16,159 nt of DNA from an uncultured Bacilli bacterium (GCA_947587565.1 CANPYA010000018.1:1-16159); one strand, 5' to 3'. Positions 1 through 6,507 are shown, numbered from the stretch's first letter. Notes: generated by a model from the letters alone, not told the origin. Translations and numbers: made by a program.

Positions 1-488
1 TATAATACTGATACACATTCTTCATCAACATTTTTAAAAACAAAGAAATCATGATTTAATAAATTCATTTGTAAAATGGCTTCTTCTTCATCCATTGGTT
101 TAGTATCAATATCTTTTCTTTTAACAATACTAAAGTTTTCTTCTTCCTCTTCTTCAAAGTCTAAACTCATTTCTGGAATTTCAACTCTTTCATAACGATT
201 CTTAAGTCTTGTTTTATTCTTTCTAATTTGTCCTTCTAATTTATCAACAACTAAATCAATTGAGGCATATAAATCTTTATCAGAAACCTCTGCTCTTAAA
301 ATAAATTTATTTAATGGTATTGTTACTTCAATAGATTGTAAATTGTTTTTACTCCGTATTAAAACCTTGCATTCAATGTCCTTAGCATTCTCATAGTACT
401 TGTTTAATCTATCAAGTTTTTCTTCAATATAATCCTTAATAGATTTCGTTACTTTTAATTTGTCTCCTCTAATGTTGTATTTCATCAT
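1..488 (-). CDS. hpf: Ribosome hibernation promoting factor, long form (partial, 3' end outside window)
   Basis: My translation from 488 downward gives an N-terminal domain beginning MMKYNIRGDKLKVTK, with the beta-alpha-beta layout of the HPF/YfiA family (VTIPLNKFILRAEV, then YASIDLVVDKLEGQIRKNK). An acidic linker rich in Glu follows, then the conserved C-terminal dimerisation segment KPMDEEEAILQMNLLNHDFFVF. The two-domain layout marks the long form, which pairs two 70S ribosomes into inactive 100S dimers in stationary phase. The gene runs off the left edge a few residues before its expected end. GGAGAG at 495-500 sits 6 nt before the first of two adjacent ATGs, so 488 is preferred over 485. 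In B. subtilis the homologue (yvyD) is stress and stationary-phase regulated. A perfect Spo0A-box-like heptamer lies about 120 bp upstream here. Identity is near certain. Confidence 0.95.
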   Translation of the reverse strand, partial: MMKYNIRGDKLKVTKSIKDYIEEKLDRLNKYYENAKDIECKVLIRSKNNLQSIEVTIPLNKFILRAEVSDKDLYASIDLVVDKLEGQIRKNKTRLKNRYERVEIPEMSLDFEEEEEENFSIVKRKDIDTKPMDEEEAILQMNLLNHDFFVFKNVDEECVSVL

Positions 489-507
489 TAATCACTCTCC
501 TAACTTA

Positions 508-520
508 AGTATATCAAACT
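508..520 (-). promoter_or_regulatory. Candidate hpf promoter (-10 TATACT)
   Basis: On the minus strand TATACT occupies 513-508, just upstream of the hpf ribosome binding site. The -35 region is a T-rich stretch shared with the csp terminator and matches TTGACA poorly. A start near 501 would leave the Shine-Dalgarno almost at the 5' end of the mRNA, so the assignment is tentative. Confidence 0.35.
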
Positions 521-525
521 TTTAG

Positions 526-556
526 GAAAACAAAAAGAGAAACTTTCGCGTTCTCT
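526..556 (-). terminator. Rho-independent terminator after csp
   Basis: On the minus strand the arms at 551-556 and 536-541 (AGAGAA/TTCTCT) form a 6-bp stem around a 9-nt loop. They are followed by TTTTTGTTTT. It lies between the cold-shock gene and hpf and separates the two transcripts. Confidence 0.65.
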
Positions 557-607
557 ATTTATGGCCTTAAAAATCCAATATTATTACTTCTAAAAATATC
601 ATCTAGC

Positions 608-614
608 TGTCGAA
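608..614 (+). promoter_or_regulatory. Single Spo0A-box-like heptamer upstream of hpf
   Basis: TGTCGAA on the plus strand matches the 0A-box core exactly. It stands in the 157-bp gap between csp and hpf, about 95 bp upstream of the hpf -10. About one such heptamer is expected by chance in a window of this size and composition, and no second box lies at a 10-bp offset, so support is weak. Confidence 0.25.
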
Positions 615-645
615 TGACTCGGTGTATACATAAAACAAGTTAGTT

Positions 646-858
646 TTAGACATTAGTCTTTTGTTCTTCAACAACATCAATGGCTTGTAATCCTTTAGAT
701 GTTTCCACTAACTTGAAATTTACAAGGGCACCTTCACTCAAAGTTTTGTAACCATCCTTGATGATTGCTGAATAGTGAACAAAGATATCTTCTAAATCTT
801 CATATTCAATAAAACCATAACCTTTATCATTATTGAACCACTTAACTTTTCCATGCAT
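646..858 (-). CDS. csp: Cold-shock domain protein, CspA/CspB family
   Basis: This 70-residue single cold-shock domain protein is an OB-fold RNA/single-stranded-DNA chaperone. RNP1 (KGYGFI) is at residues 12-17 and RNP2 (IFVHY) at 25-29; the N-terminal MHGKVKWFNN is typical. An upstream in-frame ATG at 882 exists, but its first eight codons contain the ribosome binding site AGAGGTGGG, which lies 4 nt before the ATG at 858. The shorter form also gives the usual family length, so 858 is chosen. The gene is monocistronic, with its own promoter region (900-942) and terminator (526-556). The promoter carries two Spo0A-box-like sites, unusual for a csp gene. The 3' end overlaps an ATG opening a 16-codon frame that is probably meaningless. 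Confidence 0.95.
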   Translation of the reverse strand: MHGKVKWFNNDKGYGFIEYEDLEDIFVHYSAIIKDGYKTLSEGALVNFKLVETSKGLQAIDVVEEQKTNV

Positions 859-899
859 ACATCCCACCTCTTTTCTTCGCAATTTAATTATTACACACG

Positions 900-942
900 A
901 TTATAGTTAAAGGCAACAAAAATCGTGCGACAAAATTCGACA
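900..942 (-). promoter_or_regulatory. csp promoter with tandem Spo0A boxes
   Basis: On the minus strand TGTCGAA (942-936) and TGTCGCA (932-926) are spaced exactly 10 bp apart. The second overlaps TTGTCG (933-928), followed after 22 bp by a perfect -10 TATAAT (905-900). A long 21-22 bp -35/-10 spacing with 0A boxes over the -35 is the known layout of Spo0A-activated sigma-A promoters such as B. subtilis spoIIG and spoIIE. An alternative is a promoter further upstream (TATTAT near 969-974), in which case the boxes would be repressive, as at abrB. Confidence 0.6.
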
Positions 943-1029
943 CTTTTTTAAGATAGGACTTTTCCATAATACCAAATTATTAGAAAAAATAAAAGACTTT
1001 TTTTAACATTTTTTGTGAAACTTTTATAC

Positions 1030-1626
1030 TTAATGAGTATTTTCCTTTTTATCTAAATACAATTTAATTAATAAATTAGAGGCATCATCAAAGTAATAAT
1101 AATTTAATTTAGCTTGTTCTAAAATAGTAATAAATTCTTTAATATTTTTACCATGTAAGTAGATATCTTTTTTATGATATTCTTTAATAAGATTTACTAA
1201 ATTATTGATATTTGCATTGTTATAATTATATAAATTTACTTCTATATTACCTTTATAATTAGTACTTAAAAAATAAAAATAAGTATTAGAACAAAATATA
1301 TATAAAGAATTTTTATTAATATTTAATAATTTATCTTCTTTTAAATATTCTTGATGTTTATAATTTAATTCATCCATTGTATCCATGATTACTTTTTTAT
1401 CTTCTTTGGTAATTAAACTATTTAATATTACTAAAATACTACTATTAAATAAATTATTATTGATCTTTTTACTCTTTAATATTTGACTCATCTTTAAAAT
1501 AAATTTGCTTCGGTCAATAATTCGTCCATTTTGTAATGTTCCTTTATAAGGTTTAATTACATATATTGTAGCATCTTTCTTATTATATAAATTAATATAA
1601 TCATCTAAAAATAAAATATTTTCCAT
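1030..1626 (-). CDS. Uncharacterised protein downstream of spoIIQ; possible degenerate MreB/actin-like fold
   Basis: This 198-residue, Asn/Lys/Tyr-rich soluble protein has no signal peptide or membrane segment and is not a confident family match. The start at 1626 (second ATG of the frame) is preferred because AGGAG lies 7 nt before it and abuts the ATG at 1632. The segment VIKPYKGTLQNGRIID, then SSILVILNSLITKEDKKVIM, then a late DIYLHGKNIKEF stretch fall in the same order as the RPxKDGVIxD, IxVPSxITxxER and LTGGGAxLxGL regions of MreB/Mbl. However, the nucleotide-binding DLGTAN-like and DIGGGTTD-like motifs are absent and the N-terminus is much shorter than MreB. Its position after spoIID-spoIIQ corresponds to spoIIID-mbl in B. 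subtilis. The actin link is inference only; the gene itself is well supported by length and Shine-Dalgarno. Confidence 0.75.
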   Translation of the reverse strand: MENILFLDDYINLYNKKDATIYVIKPYKGTLQNGRIIDRSKFILKMSQILKSKKINNNLFNSSILVILNSLITKEDKKVIMDTMDELNYKHQEYLKEDKLLNINKNSLYIFCSNTYFYFLSTNYKGNIEVNLYNYNNANINNLVNLIKEYHKKDIYLHGKNIKEFITILEQAKLNYYYFDDASNLLIKLYLDKKENTH

Positions 1627-1637
1627 TTGCATTCTCC

Positions 1638-1666
1638 TAAAAAAAGAAAGCCCGCTTATGGGACTT
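1638..1666 (-). terminator. Rho-independent terminator after spoIIQ
   Basis: On the minus strand AAGTCC (1666-1661) pairs with GGGCTT (1653-1648), including one G-U, and is followed by TCTTTTTTT. The T-tract ends directly at the AGGAG of the next gene, leaving no room for a separate promoter between terminator and ribosome binding site. Confidence 0.7.
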
Positions 1667-1669
1667 ATC

Positions 1670-2302
1670 TTAATTAAATTCAGTTATTTTATTCCCGATA
1701 AATGTTTCAGGGTTAATTAGTTCATTATTATAATAAACTTCTAAAAGGAATGTTTTTTTATCATTCATTATTTCATTATTATTACTTGTACCTAAGACGG
1801 CATTTGTACTTATTTCATCATTGACATTAACTAAAATATCTTTTAAGCCATAATAGTATGTTCTTAAATTACTAGAATGCTCTACTACTACAACTTTACC
1901 AAAGAATTCATCATCTAAAATGTCAGTTACTTTACCATCAAAAACTGCAAGAACATCAAAGTCTGTATCACTTGAGTAAAGAATACCGGTATTAGGTAAG
2001 TAAGTATTTTCATAATAAATTAAACTATTTTGTTGCGTTACTTCTTCGGCATCTTTACTATAAAAATGAATACTTAAATTAGCAGTATTTTCATTAATGG
2101 GACTCGCAATTAAATTTGAGGCTTCATCATCTTCATTTAAAACAGGTTCCTCATTCTTTTCGACTACTTCCGTTCCATAATCATAATCTTTTTCTTGTAA
2201 ATCTGCACTACTACCTAGTAAAACAACTCCGACAAAGATACTTAAAGTAATTATTAAATATAATGTTGGTAAGACAAATCCTTTTAATTTTCTTTTCTTC
2301 AT
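1670..2302 (-). CDS. spoIIQ: SpoIIQ-like stage II sporulation protein (degenerate LytM/M23 domain)
   Basis: This 210-residue protein has one N-terminal membrane segment (about residues 12-30), an acidic linker, and a LytM/M23 domain from about residue 105 to the end. The stretches TGILYSSDTDFDV, GKVVVVEHSS and TYYYGLKDI follow the pattern of B. subtilis SpoIIQ. SpoIIQ is made in the forespore and binds mother-cell SpoIIIAH across the septum to build the engulfment/feeding-tube channel. The metal ligands of active M23 enzymes are missing: the first His is replaced in the GILYSS region, and the terminal HxH position reads TFLLEV, so it should be a structural, non-peptidase protein. The ribosome binding site AGGATGG precedes the ATG. 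It lies 47 bp downstream of spoIID, as in Bacillus, with a sigma-F-like promoter in that gap. Confidence 0.88.
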   Translation of the reverse strand: MKKRKLKGFVLPTLYLIITLSIFVGVVLLGSSADLQEKDYDYGTEVVEKNEEPVLNEDDEASNLIASPINENTANLSIHFYSKDAEEVTQQNSLIYYENTYLPNTGILYSSDTDFDVLAVFDGKVTDILDDEFFGKVVVVEHSSNLRTYYYGLKDILVNVNDEISTNAVLGTSNNNEIMNDKKTFLLEVYYNNELINPETFIGNKITEFN

Positions 2303-2320
2303 AATTCACCATCCTAATTA

Positions 2321-2349
2321 AAGTATTGGCAAATTTTTCTTCTTTATAC
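2321..2349 (-). promoter_or_regulatory. Candidate sigma-F promoter for spoIIQ
   Basis: On the minus strand GTATA (2349-2345) starts immediately after the spoIID stop codon. It is followed after 14 nt by GCCAATACTT (2330-2321), which differs at one position from the sigma-F pattern GGnrAnAnTw as I recall it. spoIIQ is sigma-F-dependent in B. subtilis. The spoIIR upstream region has the same 14-nt arrangement. Confidence 0.4.
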
Positions 2350-3267
2350 TTAAATCGTCGTTATTTTTACATTTTTATAGTAATATTTTAAAATTTCTTC
2401 ATAATTTTTACCGGCTTTAGCCATTCCATTGGCCCCATATTGACTCATTCCGACCCCATGACCATAACCTCTTGTCGTAATTGTAACTTTATCATTATTG
2501 ATATTTATATCAAAATCCGTGGATCTTAAACCAAGTAGATTCCGAAACACTGTACCTTTAAATTCTTCACCATTAACATTTAAAGTATTAACTCGGTTTG
2601 TAGCGCTCCTTTTGATATCGGTTATTTTTAATGGACAACTTACTTTTAATTTTTGACAGACTTCACTTGCCGTAAATTCCTTTGTTACTTCAAAATTTTT
2701 TAAAGAATTATTATCATAGATAGAAGGAACACTTTGTAAATAATCTTTTTCTTCACTAAAAACTAAAGCTACATCTTCGGTATAACCATTACTCATCGCA
2801 AAATAATAAGACTCGATCACTTCATCATTGTAAGTCATTACTTCACCCTTTGTATCATTCACCGCTTCTTTAATTTTATTATAATATTTAGCAAAATCAC
2901 TTGCCCATTTCTTTTGCATTTCTTCTACTGTAATATAACTTTGATTAGAAACATCTGTTACCACATCATATTCTTGGGTAGCATTTTCCATTTTATAAGT
3001 AGCATAAGTCCTAGATGCAACGGCTTGGGCTTTTAAGGCTTCATAATTAAATGAGGCCGGCATTTCAGCCGCGACTACCCCGATAACATAATCTTCTAAT
3101 TCTAATTTATCAATATTATTTGTTTTAGTATCTAATACGGAAATATCCTTACTTGAAACTTCTTCATTTTCGTTTGGTTTAAAAAAAGTAGTATTTTCAT
3201 TACTACTTACGATAATTAATACTAAACTTAATACTATCACTATGACTAATAATATTCTGTTTTGCAT
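2350..3267 (-). CDS. spoIID: SpoIID, septal peptidoglycan lytic transglycosylase
   Basis: This 305-residue mother-cell enzyme trims glycan strands during engulfment, working with SpoIIM and SpoIIP. An N-terminal membrane anchor spans about residues 5-21. The conserved VVAAEMPASFNYEALKAQAVASR block contains the presumed catalytic Glu68; SNGYTEDV follows near 159-166, and the signature GYGHGVGMSQYGA lies at 267-279. Two cysteines (204, 211) sit in the variable middle domain. AAAGGAG lies 6 nt before the ATG. The gene follows the ywzB-type gene by 26 bp and precedes spoIIQ, the same order as in B. subtilis. Nothing suggests inactivation. Confidence 0.97.
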   Translation of the reverse strand: MQNRILLVIVIVLSLVLIIVSSNENTTFFKPNENEEVSSKDISVLDTKTNNIDKLELEDYVIGVVAAEMPASFNYEALKAQAVASRTYATYKMENATQEYDVVTDVSNQSYITVEEMQKKWASDFAKYYNKIKEAVNDTKGEVMTYNDEVIESYYFAMSNGYTEDVALVFSEEKDYLQSVPSIYDNNSLKNFEVTKEFTASEVCQKLKVSCPLKITDIKRSATNRVNTLNVNGEEFKGTVFRNLLGLRSTDFDININNDKVTITTRGYGHGVGMSQYGANGMAKAGKNYEEILKYYYKNVKITTI

Positions 3268-3293
3268 ATTTTTCTCCTTTTAAATTATCACTA

Positions 3294-3479
3294 TTATAAA
3301 TTTAAAAAATCCCAAATAAAATTAGTTAATAAATAAGATATAGCCATACTTAAAGTCATAATTAAGGTGATGGCTTCAGCTCTTTTATTTTTCTTCATAA
3401 ATTTTTCAAAATTTACACCCGATAACATAAATATACTTATAAACATACAGATAGCATATAAATATATCTTATAGTTCAT
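3294..3479 (-). CDS. ywzB: YwzB-like small membrane protein (DUF1146)
   Basis: This 61-residue protein has two predicted membrane segments joined by NFEKFMKKNKRAEA and ends in LLTNFIWDFLNL. This matches the layout of DUF1146/YwzB, a conserved small integral membrane family of unknown function that lies just upstream of murAA-spoIID in B. subtilis. I start it at the ATG at 3479, inside the end of rpiB, because GGGG lies 6 nt before it. The upstream ATG at 3497 has no ribosome binding site. It overlaps rpiB by 11 nt and is probably translationally coupled. Its place directly before spoIID supports the family call. Confidence 0.8.
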   Translation of the reverse strand: MNYKIYLYAICMFISIFMLSGVNFEKFMKKNKRAEAITLIMTLSMAISYLLTNFIWDFLNL

Positions 3480-3924
3480 TATATGCCCCATTTTCATAGT
3501 CTATGATTTTATTAATTCTTTTGACATATCTTTCCGTATCGGCAGGTTTAGTTGAAATAAAGGTATCCACAATTTCTTTGCATAAATCAAGACCTAAATT
3601 AGAACCAATAGCTAAGACATTTGCACCATTATGATTCTTACCCTTAAAGGCATCATCAACAGAAGTTGCTCTTACACATCTTACTCCTTTGACTTTATTC
3701 GCCGCGATTGACATTCCAACCCCATTACCACATATTAAGATTCCAATAGCATTTTCATGGGATGCCACTAAACGGCCTAATTTAAAAGCAAAATCGGGAT
3801 AATCATCTAATTCATAATTATCTAAATCAATTTCTAATACTTGTAAATCATTACTTTCTAAATAACTTTTTAATTCTTTTTTAATTTCCACCCCTAAATG
3901 ATCTGCCGCAATATAGATTGTCAA
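3469..3924 (-). CDS. rpiB: Ribose-5-phosphate isomerase B (RpiB/LacAB family)
   Basis: This 151-residue cytosolic enzyme interconverts ribose-5-phosphate and ribulose-5-phosphate in the pentose phosphate pathway. Visible motifs are AADHLG at residues 6-11, GILICGNGVGMSIAANK with the catalytic Cys65, and NHNGANVLAIG near 97-107. The start is a TTG at 3924: GGAGAG lies 8 nt upstream and translation then begins MTIYIAADH, the usual family N-terminus. A GTG at 3933 is too close to the Shine-Dalgarno. LacA/LacB-type sugar-phosphate isomerases are an alternative, but there are no lactose genes nearby, and rpiB lies in the equivalent region in B. subtilis (ywlF). It appears to be the first gene of the rpiB-ywzB-spoIID unit. 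Confidence 0.9.
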   Translation of the reverse strand: MTIYIAADHLGVEIKKELKSYLESNDLQVLEIDLDNYELDDYPDFAFKLGRLVASHENAIGILICGNGVGMSIAANKVKGVRCVRATSVDDAFKGKNHNGANVLAIGSNLGLDLCKEIVDTFISTKPADTERYVKRINKIIDYENGAYNEL

Positions 3925-3946
3925 ATTAATCACTCTCCTTAAAGTT

Positions 3947-3955
3947 ATTATATCA
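3947..3955 (-). promoter_or_regulatory. Extended -10 promoter for rpiB
   Basis: TGATATAAT on the minus strand is a perfect TGnTATAAT extended -10. It lies about 20 nt upstream of the rpiB translation start, in the 57-bp gap after the first CPBP gene. No good -35 is visible, which is normal for this promoter type. Confidence 0.65.
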
Positions 3956-3981
3956 TGAAGTATTATCTTTTTAGAATAAAT

Positions 3982-4767
3982 TTATTTTAAACATTCATTT
4001 ATTTTGCTTTTTCTAACTAAAACCATAAAATAAATAATAAATATAATTAACATAGGCATTATAGATAAGATTTGATTTATAATTGATAAATTGCTAGTTT
4101 GAGTAGAAACATCAGTAATAAATAAAATTTGTTCAAAACTAAGTGATATATCCCAAATACCATGTAATAATACAACACCCCATAAACTATTTGAACGCGA
4201 ATATATTGCTCCAAAAACCATTCCAAGACTTATTGTAAACAAAACTTGACCAACATTAAAAGAACCACTCAAAGCATTAACTACATGTGAAAATCCAAAT
4301 AATATACCAGTAAAAATACAAAATATAATTACTTTTTTTCGACTGTTTCTTCCATAATAATCGTATAAAGTGTTTAATAATAATCCCCGACATAATAATT
4401 CTTCTGTTAAAGCAGTACCAAAAATAAAAATAATAATCCAATAAATAATATAAAATATAGAGTGATATGCATTTGAATCAGCAAAAACAAAATTTAATAA
4501 AATAAACAATGCCGATAATAATAATATAAAAAATCCCACTTTTAAGCTCTTTTTTAAATTATCTTTATTTAATTTTAATAAATCTAACTTATTATTTTTT
4601 TTAACAAGTATAAATAATAATATTAACATAACTATATAATTTATAATTCGAATAATCATATCATTTTTAAATATTTTAGTAAGTAAATATTGACAACCTA
4701 CAAAACATAATAAGTATCCAAAAATATAAATTAAGCACTTTATTATTCCTATATATTTTTTATTCAT
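3982..4767 (-). CDS. CPBP-family intramembrane metalloprotease (Abi/CAAX-like), first of a pair
   Basis: This 261-residue protein has about seven to eight hydrophobic segments. The family motifs are present: EELLCRG (Glu122, Glu123, Arg127), FGFSH (His161) and HGIWD (His202, Asp206 where Asn is more usual). CPBP proteases are glutamate-type membrane proteases related to Rce1. Bacterial members act in bacteriocin maturation or immunity or have no known role. The start at 4767 is preferred over 4773 because AAAGGA is then 8 nt upstream. It overlaps the upstream CPBP gene by 8 nt (ATGAATAA), so the two are coupled. Substrate unknown; no bacteriocin precursor was seen nearby. Confidence 0.85.
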   Translation of the reverse strand: MNKKYIGIIKCLIYIFGYLLCFVGCQYLLTKIFKNDMIIRIINYIVMLILLFILVKKNNKLDLLKLNKDNLKKSLKVGFFILLLSALFILLNFVFADSNAYHSIFYIIYWIIIFIFGTALTEELLCRGLLLNTLYDYYGRNSRKKVIIFCIFTGILFGFSHVVNALSGSFNVGQVLFTISLGMVFGAIYSRSNSLWGVVLLHGIWDISLSFEQILFITDVSTQTSNLSIINQILSIMPMLIIFIIYFMVLVRKSKINECLK

Positions 4768-5614
4768 TTTCATCTTCCTTTAATTTTCTATTTTTTTTAT
4801 TCATTAAATAAATTATTAATATCGTAAGCATTATAACTAATAATGCAACATAACTAGATTCAACTCCAAAAACACTATTATAGGCAAAACTATTATGTGA
4901 ATCAGTTACTTTAAATATTGAATATATTGCTGGAAAACCACTATTTGGCAAACCAAATATGATATTTTGAGTAAAATTCCATGATGTATGTACTGCTATA
5001 GCACCCCAAATATTGCCACTATAATAAACCATTAATGCTGTAACTAATCCCATACCAAAAATTGAAATGAGAGATAATATAGTTATTCCATCATTTCCTA
5101 AATGTAATAAAGAAAAAAAGATACTAGTAATTAAAATAACTACAATGGAATTTTTAATTTTACTTTGTAATTTTTCATATAAGAATAATCTACAAATAAT
5201 TTCTTCAGAAGCTGACTGAATAGCAACACTTATAAAGGAAAAAATAAATAACAGTAAATTGAATTGATGAAAATTTAATACTATATCATTATGTAAGTAA
5301 GCAACTAAAACACATACAAAATTCATTAAAAAGCCAATTAATAAACCAACTATTATTTTATTATTTTTTAAATTAAATTTTGAAAACATATATCTATTTT
5401 TTTTCAAAAACATTAAAGATATAAAAATAAGTATTGCAGGTATTGTATATAATAAATATTCATTAAATATATCTAAAAATATTGAATTAAAAGTTATTTT
5501 CTTTATAAAATAATTAAAAATTTCAGCAAAAAGTGGTGCCCCTAGTTCATCTAATAAATAAACATAAATAATTATAAATAAAATTCCAAACATATTTTTT
5601 AATTTTTCTTTCAT
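4760..5614 (-). CDS. CPBP-family intramembrane metalloprotease, second of a pair
   Basis: This 284-residue polytopic membrane protein has SEEIICR (Glu137, Glu138, Arg142), a second-motif His171 in FFSLLHLGN, and HTSWNF (His209, Asn213). The catalytic set is complete. It is only distantly similar to its partner, so this is an old duplication or two separate acquisitions. GGAG lies 9 nt before the ATG. A good sigma-A promoter at 5656-5684 drives it and, through an 8-nt overlap, the downstream CPBP gene. Upstream is the duplicated rpmE 3' end, so this pair borders a rearranged segment. Confidence 0.85.
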   Translation of the reverse strand: MKEKLKNMFGILFIIIYVYLLDELGAPLFAEIFNYFIKKITFNSIFLDIFNEYLLYTIPAILIFISLMFLKKNRYMFSKFNLKNNKIIVGLLIGFLMNFVCVLVAYLHNDIVLNFHQFNLLLFIFSFISVAIQSASEEIICRLFLYEKLQSKIKNSIVVILITSIFFSLLHLGNDGITILSLISIFGMGLVTALMVYYSGNIWGAIAVHTSWNFTQNIIFGLPNSGFPAIYSIFKVTDSHNSFAYNSVFGVESSYVALLVIMLTILIIYLMNKKNRKLKEDENE

Positions 5615-5655
5615 GAATTATGGCTCCATTCTATAAATGTATCTTCTATATTTTC

Positions 5656-5684
5656 AGAATACATTTTTTAATTATTAATGTCAA
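5656..5684 (-). promoter_or_regulatory. Sigma-A promoter of the CPBP pair
   Basis: Minus-strand TTGACA (5684-5679), 17-bp spacer, TATTCT (5661-5656). TGTAT overlapping the -10 and ATACA about 16 nt further downstream could form a weak inverted repeat, but no operator can be assigned. Confidence 0.6.
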
Positions 5685-5711
5685 TAAAAATTATTTTCTT
5701 TGTTTCACAAG

Positions 5712-5790
5712 TGTAAATTTACCGTCAAAAAAAAGAACAATCTTTTAAATTATTGTTCCTTAGAAAAACCATATTTTTTACTAAACATTT
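5712..5790. repeat. Direct repeat copy A: duplicated rpmE 3' end
   Basis: 5712-5780 matches 6508-6576 (offset 796) at 67 of 69 positions; the mismatches are 5721 and 5759. Similarity fades over the next ten bases. The copy covers the last ~13 codons of the rhomboid gene, its stop, the complete terminator and about 15 bp beyond the T-tract. Because it extends past the terminator, this is a DNA duplication rather than convergence. Confidence 0.95.
5727..5758 (-). terminator. Rho-independent terminator after the rhomboid gene
   Basis: On the minus strand GAACAAT (5758-5752) pairs with ATTGTTC (5741-5735), followed by eight T. The upstream arm includes the rhomboid stop codon. It is an exact copy of the rpmE terminator at 6523-6554 in stem and T-tract. 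Confidence 0.85.
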
Positions 5791-6430
5791 CAGTTATAAA
5801 ATAGATTAATAATCCTAAAATCAAACCACTATTATGAGCAATTATAGTCCAAGTACCACTTAAATAAGTAAATATTACCCCATATAGTATTAAAAATATT
5901 TTTACTTTTTTACTATAATCTTTAAAATGTTCTTTATGTTTTAAACAATAACCTAATTCATAACCAATTAAGCCAAATATAGATATTGATGCTCCAGCAG
6001 CATAAGCCGGAGTTGAAACAATGCCATTAGCAATAAATAAACCTAATATGCCAATGATAAAATAAATAATTAAAAATTTTAAACTTCCAATATTTTGTTC
6101 TATCTTTTTTCCAACAATACCTAAAATTAACATGTTAAATATTAAATGAAATATAAATTGGTGCATAAATAAATATGTTAAAGGTTGCCATATTTTAGGA
6201 GCAACATTCAAATTTACTGGATAGGCTAAAACATAATAAATTTTACCAAAAACAAAGCCAAATAATCGTAAAAATAATGGATTACTACCAACATCTACAT
6301 TCATTATTTCTAATTTAAATTCCATATCGCCTGTAATAACATTTGTAAAAACAAATCTGTCTAAAATATAAAGCAAAACACATATTATAATTATTATTAA
6401 TGTCGAATTATAGTTTTTATTTTTTTGCAT
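5750..6430 (-). CDS. Rhomboid-family intramembrane serine protease with an L31-derived C-terminal tail
   Basis: This 226-residue polytopic membrane protein carries the rhomboid motifs HLIFN (His95, Asn99), GASISIFG with the nucleophile Ser148, and AHNSG with His199, so the catalytic dyad is intact. Rhomboids cleave membrane proteins inside the bilayer; the substrate here is unknown. AGGAGG lies 7 nt before the ATG. The last 13 residues (EMFSKKYGFSKEQ) match the L31 C-terminus (EKFNKKYGFSKEQ) at 11 positions, and the DNA repeat continues through the terminator, so the tail came from rpmE. The gene lies between the two copies of that repeat, immediately downstream of rpmE. Base composition resembles its neighbours. 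Confidence 0.92.
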   Translation of the reverse strand: MQKNKNYNSTLIIIIICVLLYILDRFVFTNVITGDMEFKLEIMNVDVGSNPLFLRLFGFVFGKIYYVLAYPVNLNVAPKIWQPLTYLFMHQFIFHLIFNMLILGIVGKKIEQNIGSLKFLIIYFIIGILGLFIANGIVSTPAYAAGASISIFGLIGYELGYCLKHKEHFKDYSKKVKIFLILYGVIFTYLSGTWTIIAHNSGLILGLLIYFITEMFSKKYGFSKEQ

Positions 6431-6451
6431 ACTAGTACCTCCTCTATTTTA

Positions 6452-6480
6452 AGATTATCTTTTTTACTTCAATAAATCAA
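6452..6480 (-). promoter_or_regulatory. Candidate promoter of the rhomboid gene
   Basis: Minus-strand TTGATT (6480-6475), 17 bp, TAATCT (6457-6452). The -10 is weak; an alternative is TTGAAG with TAAAAT at 15-bp spacing. A promoter is expected because the rpmE terminator lies just upstream. Confidence 0.35.
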
Positions 6481-6507
6481 GAATATTTTTACCTTTTTTT
6501 AAAAATC

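Noticed and set aside
600..653. A 16-codon minus-strand frame beginning ATGTCTAAAAC that overlaps the csp stop
   Set aside because: Too short, no ribosome binding site, and it reads through the region holding a possible 0A box. The overlap with the csp stop codon is probably chance.
6401..6407. Perfect TGTCGAA heptamer
   Set aside because: It lies inside the rhomboid coding region with no partner at 10 bp. About one such match is expected by chance in this window.
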